A DNA stretch of 6,254 bases from Planctomycetales bacterium (GTDB taxonomy: Bacteria; Planctomycetota; UBA11346). The notes under the pieces were generated by a model, which saw nothing but the letters and a program-made list of their open reading frames with translations, did not search any database and was not told where the DNA came from. Positions 1 through 4,172 of this stretch are shown piece after piece. The stretch covers positions 1-6,254 of the forward strand of contig JANYGY010000266.1 in NCBI GenBank assembly GCA_025362255.1, in the 5' to 3' direction. The position numbers were made by a program, and so were the translations under genes. Each line of letters opens with the position of its first letter. Within the stretch, counting starts at the first letter, position 1.

Positions 1-241
1 CAACACCCGCTGCATTTAACTTCGGGATGCCCCGTGCCCCGGGTCCACGGCGCGGAGCCACATGGGCGAGCCGCCCATGTCACGTAAGATAATATCCGCT
101 GCATTCAAATACCAATGTCCGTCGGGATCCGGGTCCACGGCGCAGAGCCGCATTTCAACGCCCGTGGGGATGCAAGGGGGTATGCCCCTTGCCCCGGGTC
201 CAGGGGGCGGAGCCCACCTGGTTCAAGCGCGGCCCCCGCGC
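1..241. repeat. Cluster of three degenerate GC-rich interspersed repeats with hairpins
   Basis: A 21-base core beginning CCGGGTCCA and ending GAGCC occurs three times, at 39-59, 129-149 and 194-214. Copies 1 and 2 match at 20 of 21 positions, and copies 1 and 3 at 19 of 21. A second short match, CGCTGCATTYAA, lies before copy 1 (8-19) and copy 2 (97-108), so copies 1 and 2 form units about 90 bases long. Hairpins are frequent: ACATGGGC/GCCCATGT with a 5-base loop (60-80), GCAAGGGG/CCCCTTGC with a 5-base loop (172-192), a 9-bp stem with one bulged A (200-221), and GCGCGG/CCGCGC (227-241). None is followed by a T-run, so they are not classical terminators. The block lies just past the 3' end of citrate synthase. 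It looks like a dispersed non-coding repeat family; its function is unknown. Confidence 0.6.
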
Positions 242-362
242 GATGAAGCCGGGGGTTTGGGGGGCGGGAGGAGCGCAGGGCCGATATCATCCGCCGCGTG
301 CAGGAGCGTAGCGACGAACCCGGTCGGTGAATCGGCCCGGAGCGACGGAGCCCCCCGACTAA
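242..362. other. Intergenic stretch with no recognisable feature
   Basis: This is the segment between the repeat cluster and the citrate synthase stop codon. I see no coding signature, RNA gene or T-tailed hairpin on either strand. Open frames that cross it have the Gly/Pro/Arg-rich composition expected from GC-rich non-coding DNA. Confidence 0.5.
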
Positions 363-1601
363 CTAGCCCGACCCAGCGATAATGGCCTCGCCATTCGCCG
401 TCCCCGACGGCGAATAGAAATACTTCGGCCGCATGATCGGCACGCCCTTGCCGCCGCGTGCTTCGCAGCGCTCGTACACGATCTGGGCGGCGATGCCCAC
501 GGTGCGCGACATGCCGAACAGCACGGTATAATATTCCGGTTCGATCAGGCCGCAGGCCTGCAGCAGAGCTCCGGAAGCGCTGTCGACATTCGGATACGGG
601 TTCGAGATCTTGGGATTCGATTTGAGGATCGGCGGCACGACTTCGGCGAGCAGTTTGACCATCTTGAACAAAGGGAAATCCGGGCAGATGTCTTCGCCGA
701 CGGTGCGCAGCAGACGGGCGCGCGGATCTTCGACGCGCAGCACGGCATGGCCAAAGCCGTAGACGACCTGCTTGGCATCGAGCTTCTTCTGGATCATGAC
801 GCGCACCGCTTCGGCGGTGAGATTGGCGGCACCGACGGACGCCACGCACTCATTGATGAACTCCAGGCATTCCTGATTCGCGCGACCATGCAGCGGACCC
901 GCGAGCCCGGCCATGGCGGCGAGGATCGACTCGTACATGTCAGCCTTGCCCGAGGCCACGGTCTTGCCGGTGAAGGTTGACAGGTTGCCGCCGCCGTGAT
1001 CGAGGTGGGCGACCTCGAACACCCGCATGAGTTTGACCAGCTTGGCATTCTGCGGCGCACTCAGACCCGGGACGCCGAGCATGTGTACGAAATTTTCCAT
1101 GTAGCCGAGATCACTGCGCGGCGCGATCGGAGCGCCCCAGGCATCTCGCAGGCGGAAGATCGCAGCAGTCACGGTGGGGATCTTGGCGATCAGATCCATG
1201 CAGTCGGTGCGGTAGTCACCTTTGCTGGTCGAAAACATGCCCAACACGTTGATCGCATGGATGAACCATTTCATCGGATGGCCATGCCGCGGCAGAGCCT
1301 TCAGCGATTCGAACACGCCCGGCTCGACGGTGGCGCGGGCTGCCAGTTCCCGGCTGAATGCCGCGCGCTGATCCGCCGTCGGCCACTGTTTGTGCAACAG
1401 CAGGTAGATGACCTCTTCAGGATCGCGGTGGCCGATCGCCTCGACCGGGTTACCGACGTAGAACAGACCCTTGTCAGCCTCGACGGCGCTGGTCGTGCAA
1501 TAGCCGACCGGGACTCCGCGCAGCCCGGATTCCAAGTTCTCCTTGGTCATCGTGAGCAAGGTCTCGGGAGCAGCAGTGGAAGGTTTGGTCGCGTCAGCCA
1601 T
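363..1601 (-). CDS. gltA: Citrate synthase, eukaryotic-like type
   Basis: This enzyme condenses acetyl-CoA with oxaloacetate to citrate, the entry step of the TCA cycle, in the cytoplasm. The 412-residue protein carries the family's catalytic signatures: H238 in GPLHGRANQE, H285 in GFGHAVLR and D340 in NPYPNVDSASG. The substrate-contact segment HLDHGGGN (199-206) and R366 in LFGMSR are also present. The wording of these motifs (GLAGPLHG.ANQE, YGHAVLR-like, NP.PNVD, YYTVLFGMSR) resembles the mitochondrial-type enzyme more than E. coli GltA. The start at 1601 was chosen because the protein then begins a short way before the first conserved region (GLRGVPVGYCTTSAVEADKG). Met18 (1550) and an upstream in-frame ATG (1646) are alternatives. 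No clear ribosome binding site precedes any of them. The frame stays open further upstream, but that part translates the palindromic intergenic DNA. The gene is divergent from the ketosynthase-like gene. Confidence 0.93.
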   Translation of the reverse strand: MADATKPSTAAPETLLTMTKENLESGLRGVPVGYCTTSAVEADKGLFYVGNPVEAIGHRDPEEVIYLLLHKQWPTADQRAAFSRELAARATVEPGVFESLKALPRHGHPMKWFIHAINVLGMFSTSKGDYRTDCMDLIAKIPTVTAAIFRLRDAWGAPIAPRSDLGYMENFVHMLGVPGLSAPQNAKLVKLMRVFEVAHLDHGGGNLSTFTGKTVASGKADMYESILAAMAGLAGPLHGRANQECLEFINECVASVGAANLTAEAVRVMIQKKLDAKQVVYGFGHAVLRVEDPRARLLRTVGEDICPDFPLFKMVKLLAEVVPPILKSNPKISNPYPNVDSASGALLQACGLIEPEYYTVLFGMSRTVGIAAQIVYERCEARGGKGVPIMRPKYFYSPSGTANGEAIIAGSG

Positions 1602-1658
1602 GACTATGGTCCAGGGGTCGATAAAAGCGTTGTCAGACCGTGCCATGCATGCACCGAC

Positions 1659-1722
1659 CCCGCAAGCGCGGGCAGGGCCGGGTGGGCCCTGGTTGCCAGC
1701 GTACGCTGGAAGCGCTTTCCAG
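1659..1722. repeat. Run of four adjacent palindromes in the divergent intergenic region
   Basis: Between the divergent starts at 1601 and 1769 there are four successive inverted repeats. They are CCCGC-AAGC-GCGGG (1659-1672), CAGGGCC-GGGTG-GGCCCTG (1673-1691), the perfect palindrome CCAGCGTACGCTGG (1696-1709), and CTGGAA-GCGCT-TTCCAG (1706-1722), which overlaps the third by four bases. No T-run follows any of them. The arrangement resembles a REP-like (repetitive extragenic palindromic) element more than a single operator. An operator role, or a DNA or RNA structural role between two promoters, cannot be excluded. I could not identify promoters for either flanking gene with any confidence. 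Confidence 0.55.
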
Positions 1723-1768
1723 GCATGCGGGTTGCCGGGCAGCAGCCGCACCGTGTGCTGCGCCCCCG

Positions 1769-2761
1769 ATGTACGCCACCGTCTACCGCGATCTGGGCAT
1801 TGCCGCGTGGGATTGCCGCATCGCCGGCATGAGCGCCGCGGCTGCGTGGGGCGCCTTGCGCTCGGGTGCCCGGCTGCTGCCGCGATCGGCTGACCCGCAG
1901 AGCGACTTGGCGCCATCGCTGCGGCTCGCGCCCTCGCTGCGGCTCGCGCCTATGCTGCGCGCGGCGATCGCCACGCCCTGGGCCGCGATCAGCAACCTGC
2001 CGGGCGCGATCGCCTGGGGTCTGGCGACGAGCAAAGGCGATCCGTGGGCGTTCAATGCACACTCGGCCGCGACTGCCGGACCAGGCCACCTCGGCGCTCA
2101 GATGGCTCGCGAATTCGCCATCGGAGTGCATGTGCCGTGCGCTGCCGCTGCGGCGTGTTCGACGGGCTTGTACACTCTACTTGCAGGTGCTGATCGAATC
2201 GCCCAGGGCACCTGCACACGGGCCTTGGTCGGCGCCGCCGATGGCGCTTTGCCGGACTGGCTGCACGCGGGATTCGCGCGCATGGGGGTCTTGTGCCCAT
2301 CTGGAGACCCACGCGCCGGAGATGAGTCGCGCGCCGCTCCAGGATTTGTTCCCGCCCCCGGTGCGGGTGTGTTGGCGTTGGTCGCGGGCGCCGCACCCTG
2401 GCGGTTGGTCGCGGGGGTGCGCTTGGGCGATGCCGGGCACGAAACCCATTTCACGGATCCCTCCACCCTGACCACGGCCTTGAGCGCCTTGTGGGAGGTT
2501 TCGCCCCACCCGGATGTGATCGTCACCCACACCACCGGCACGCTGGCCGGAGATGCCTATGAACTCGCCGGGCTCGCCAACGGGCCCTGGCGCCACAGCC
2601 CTCGACTGATGCTTAAGCCGCTGATCGGCCACACCCTCGGCGCCAGCGGCACGATCGAGCTTGCGCTCGCTCTTGAATCGCCCGCTCGGCGCCTGTGGAA
2701 ACTGAGTCTGGGATTTGGCGGGCATCTCGCTGCCGTCGCGGTCGAGCGTCAGCCGATTTAA
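1769..2761 (+). CDS. Small beta-ketoacyl-ACP synthase-like condensing enzyme
   Basis: This protein belongs to the thiolase-fold ketosynthase (FabB/FabF-type) family, which performs Claisen condensation of acyl thioesters. The expected catalytic triad is visible: C130 in AACSTG, H254 in THTTGTLAGD, and H288 with K283 in KPLIGHTLGASG. A C-terminal SLGFGGH (313-319) matches the family's SFGFGG motif, and GFVPAPGAGVLAL (192-204) corresponds to GFVxGEGAGVLVL with the Glu lost. At 330 residues it is clearly shorter than FabF (about 410); the N-terminal half is compressed and Ala-rich. It contains a tandem hexapeptide, APSLRL twice (48-59). The ATG at 1769 places YRDLGIAAWDCRIAG at the family's normal N-terminal strand, but no Shine-Dalgarno is seen. 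No acyl carrier protein, reductase or acyltransferase is in view, so substrate and pathway are unknown. It may make a fatty-acid- or polyketide-like product. The stop lies 20 bases before the first regulatory inverted repeat. Confidence 0.85.
   Translation: MYATVYRDLGIAAWDCRIAGMSAAAAWGALRSGARLLPRSADPQSDLAPSLRLAPSLRLAPMLRAAIATPWAAISNLPGAIAWGLATSKGDPWAFNAHSAATAGPGHLGAQMAREFAIGVHVPCAAAAACSTGLYTLLAGADRIAQGTCTRALVGAADGALPDWLHAGFARMGVLCPSGDPRAGDESRAAPGFVPAPGAGVLALVAGAAPWRLVAGVRLGDAGHETHFTDPSTLTTALSALWEVSPHPDVIVTHTTGTLAGDAYELAGLANGPWRHSPRLMLKPLIGHTLGASGTIELALALESPARRLWKLSLGFGGHLAAVAVERQPI
1910..1960 (+). repeat. In-frame 18-bp tandem repeat in the ketosynthase-like gene
   Basis: Units at 1910-1927 and 1928-1945 differ at one position. 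Each encodes Ala-Pro-Ser-Leu-Arg-Leu. A degraded third copy follows at 1946-1960 and encodes Ala-Pro-Met-Leu-Arg. The repeat sits in the variable segment between the N-terminal strand and the nucleophile region, so a length change there need not destroy the fold. Confidence 0.75.
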
Positions 2762-2781
2762 GTGATTTATGCCGCTGTCTT

Positions 2782-2796
2782 CGGCAATCACTGCCG
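2782..2796. promoter_or_regulatory. Upstream inverted repeat, candidate NrpR operator 1
   Basis: The imperfect palindrome CGGCAATCACTGCCG differs at one base from the core of the 27-bp palindrome at 2894-2920 (CGGCAATCATTGCCG). Both are centred on the C of TCA, and the centres are 118 bp apart. A TTAAGT follows at 2802-2807, as it does directly in the second site, but here with five extra bases in between. It lies 20 bases past the ketosynthase-like stop codon. A weak terminator hairpin is the alternative reading, but no T-run follows. Assignment to NrpR is inferred from position. Confidence 0.5.
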
Positions 2797-2858
2797 TAGA
2801 TTTAAGTCGATCTCCGCATCAAATGACGCGCCGATAGACATTTTGGCGAGATTACTCC

Positions 2859-2885
2859 TTGAATGGGGCAGCATCGTCCTTTAAT
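2859..2885 (+). promoter_or_regulatory. nrpR: Possible sigma-70-type promoter for nrpR-gltB
   Basis: TTGAAT (2859-2864) and TTTAAT (2880-2885) resemble the -35 and -10 elements, with a 15-bp spacer that is shorter than the ideal 17. Transcription would start near 2892, right at the left edge of the 27-bp palindrome. That layout fits repression by a protein bound at the palindrome. The match is modest and many GC-rich bacteria use divergent promoters, so this is tentative. Confidence 0.35.
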
Positions 2886-2893
2886 CAGCGCCG

Positions 2894-2920
2894 ACTTAAC
2901 GGCAATCATTGCCGTTAAGT
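2894..2920. promoter_or_regulatory. Perfect 27-bp palindrome, candidate autoregulatory NrpR operator 2
   Basis: The arms ACTTAACGGCAAT (2894-2906) and ATTGCCGTTAAGT (2908-2920) are exact reverse complements around a single central C. The site ends 10 bases before the regulator's ATG. A symmetric site of this size fits a dimeric winged-helix repressor bound between promoter and gene. Archaeal NrpR operators are described as GGAA-N6-TTCC; this site is GGCAA-N3-TTGCC, so the specificity would differ. If transcribed it could also fold into a stem next to the start codon, so control at the RNA level is an alternative. Confidence 0.65.
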
Positions 2921-2930
2921 AAACCTCTCC

Positions 2931-4115
2931 ATGCCACTCGCGCCTGAAACTCCTGCCCTGCACCTCGACGAGCCCGATGAAGCCGTTGTCAGTGGCAGCA
3001 CGTCGCCGGAGCAGCTGCGCGACCTGTTGGAGCAGCATGGCGATCGCTATCAGCCGATCCTCGCGGCGCTGCGCGATCAACCGTGGAAAGAGCTGGTTAC
3101 TTCGCGCGATCTCCTCGAATCCCTGGCGTCGCAAGGACTCGAATGGTCAGAGCGGACGTTGCGTCTGTATCTCGCCGAAATGGCCGAAGCCGGCCTGATC
3201 GAGCGCCATGGTCGTCGGGGCTATCGTCTGGCTCCGGCGGGCGCCGAGGTCGCGCGCGAGCTGACGGTCAGCAAACGGCTGGGGTCGATCCTCTACCATA
3301 TGGAGGAAACCGTCTGCCGGGTTGGCGGCGACGGCGGCTTCGACCTCGCGCGCGGTGCCGGGCTGGTGTCGATCAACGCCTATGTGATCCCGCAAGTGGT
3401 GCTCGCCCCCCTGCTGGATGACCTTCAAGCCGTCTTTGCTGCGGGACTCGCGGTCGGCTCGCGGGTGCTGTTTGCGGCTCCTGGCGAGGACATCCTCGGG
3501 CGCGAGGTTCCGGTTGGCTGCGTCGGCCTGGGCACGATGTGTTCGCTGACTCTCGCCGGGATGCTGTTGCGGCGCGGCGTCCCGACTCACCCGATCTTCG
3601 GCGGCCTGCTCCAGATGCGGGGGGGCGAACCTCAGCATTTCTTGGAGATGGTGCGCTACGACGGCACCTCGCTGTCGCCCAATGAAGTGTTCATCCGCGC
3701 CAATTTCACCTCGGTATCGCAAGCGGCGCGAAGCGGCAGCGGGGCGATCACGGCGTCATTCCGCGAAGTCCCAATGGGCGCCCTGGCCAATCTGCGCCAT
3801 GTGGCCGACGATTGCCGACGCGCTGATTTCCAGGGCATCCTGCTGGTCGGCCGGCCCGGTCAGCCGGTGCTGAACATCCCGGTCCACGAGGGCCGCGTCG
3901 GCTTGATCCTGGCCACGGGCCTGAATCCGCTGGCGAGTTTGTGGGAACACGACCATCGCGTCCTGCATCTTGAGGGCGCCCGCCCGATGGTCGGACCGGC
4001 TCCCTATGAGCAGCTCATCACGATCGGCGAGTTCCGCGCCCGCATCGCCGAGCTGACCCGAGCTGACCCGGCCGCCAGCGAAACGACCACTTTGCACCGC
4101 GCCGCTGCCACCTGA
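2931..4115 (+). CDS. nrpR: NrpR-family transcriptional regulator (winged helix plus one NrpR/DUF128 domain)
   Basis: This is a likely 2-oxoglutarate-responsive repressor of nitrogen-assimilation genes. Residues 40-110 form a winged-helix DNA-binding region (RYQPILAAL, then SERTLRLYLAEMAEAGLIE as the recognition part, then RRGYRLAPAGAEVAREL). Residues 115-365 match the NrpR domain, including SINAYVIPQ, VPVGCVGLGTMCSLTLAGMLLRRGVP, PIFGGLLQ and the strongly family-like VHEGRVGLILATGLNPLASL (318-337). There is one sensor domain; some methanogen NrpRs have two. In archaea NrpR binds operators when nitrogen is plentiful and is released by 2-oxoglutarate when it is scarce. Here the gene lies 57 bases upstream of gltB on the same strand and 10 bases after a perfect palindrome, which supports autoregulation and control of gltB by inference. 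The ATG at 2931 has no Shine-Dalgarno. A 10-bp tandem repeat near the 3' end affects the C-terminal frame. Family assignment is firm; the role in this organism is inferred. Confidence 0.85.
   Translation: MPLAPETPALHLDEPDEAVVSGSTSPEQLRDLLEQHGDRYQPILAALRDQPWKELVTSRDLLESLASQGLEWSERTLRLYLAEMAEAGLIERHGRRGYRLAPAGAEVARELTVSKRLGSILYHMEETVCRVGGDGGFDLARGAGLVSINAYVIPQVVLAPLLDDLQAVFAAGLAVGSRVLFAAPGEDILGREVPVGCVGLGTMCSLTLAGMLLRRGVPTHPIFGGLLQMRGGEPQHFLEMVRYDGTSLSPNEVFIRANFTSVSQAARSGSGAITASFREVPMGALANLRHVADDCRRADFQGILLVGRPGQPVLNIPVHEGRVGLILATGLNPLASLWEHDHRVLHLEGARPMVGPAPYEQLITIGEFRARIAELTRADPAASETTTLHRAAAT
4051..4070 (+). repeat. 10-bp tandem duplication near the 3' end of nrpR
   Basis: AGCTGACCCG occurs twice without a gap, at 4051-4060 and 4061-4070. 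Because 10 is not a multiple of three, gain or loss of one copy changes the C-terminal reading frame of the regulator after Leu375-Thr376-Arg377. With both copies the protein ends at 4115. With one copy the frame would run to a TGA at 4174-4176 that overlaps the gltB ATG. Confidence 0.8.
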
Positions 4116-4172
4116 TCCAGATCCCATTTTCTTCTTCATCTTGCCTCAACTCGCATCGCGAAACGTACCATC
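4116..4172 (+). other. Short nrpR-gltB intergenic spacer
   Basis: This 57-base spacer is pyrimidine-rich in its middle (about 4127-4146). It has no hairpin preceding the T-rich part and no copy of the GGCAATCA inverted repeat. With no terminator or promoter visible, cotranscription of gltB with nrpR is the simplest reading. No Shine-Dalgarno is seen before the gltB start. Confidence 0.45.

Noticed and set aside
172..241. Hairpins at 172-241 as intrinsic terminators
   Set aside because: The stems are strong but no T-run follows on either strand, so Rho-independent termination is not supported.
62..382. Open frame on the plus strand across the repeat cluster
   Set aside because: Its Gly/Pro-rich product is a translation of the repeat copies and hairpins; it overlaps the citrate synthase 3' end and resembles no known protein.
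1640..1768. Upstream start for the ketosynthase-like gene
   Set aside because: It would add 43 Arg/Pro/Cys-rich residues encoded by the palindromes; the family N-terminal strand begins right after Met at 1769.
1796..1804. GGCA-T-TGCC inside the ketosynthase-like gene as a further NrpR site
   Set aside because: The half-site spacing differs from the two intergenic sites, the flanking arms are missing, and it lies inside coding sequence.
996..1832. Long plus-strand open frame opposite citrate synthase
   Set aside because: It is antisense to a gene with clear catalytic motifs, is rich in Arg, His and Asp as expected from the complementary strand of GC-rich codons, and runs into the palindromic gap.
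1602..1916. 105-residue N-terminal extension of citrate synthase
   Set aside because: The extension translates the palindromic intergenic block and the start of the divergent gene, and has no resemblance to the family; the ATG at 1601 gives a normal-sized protein.
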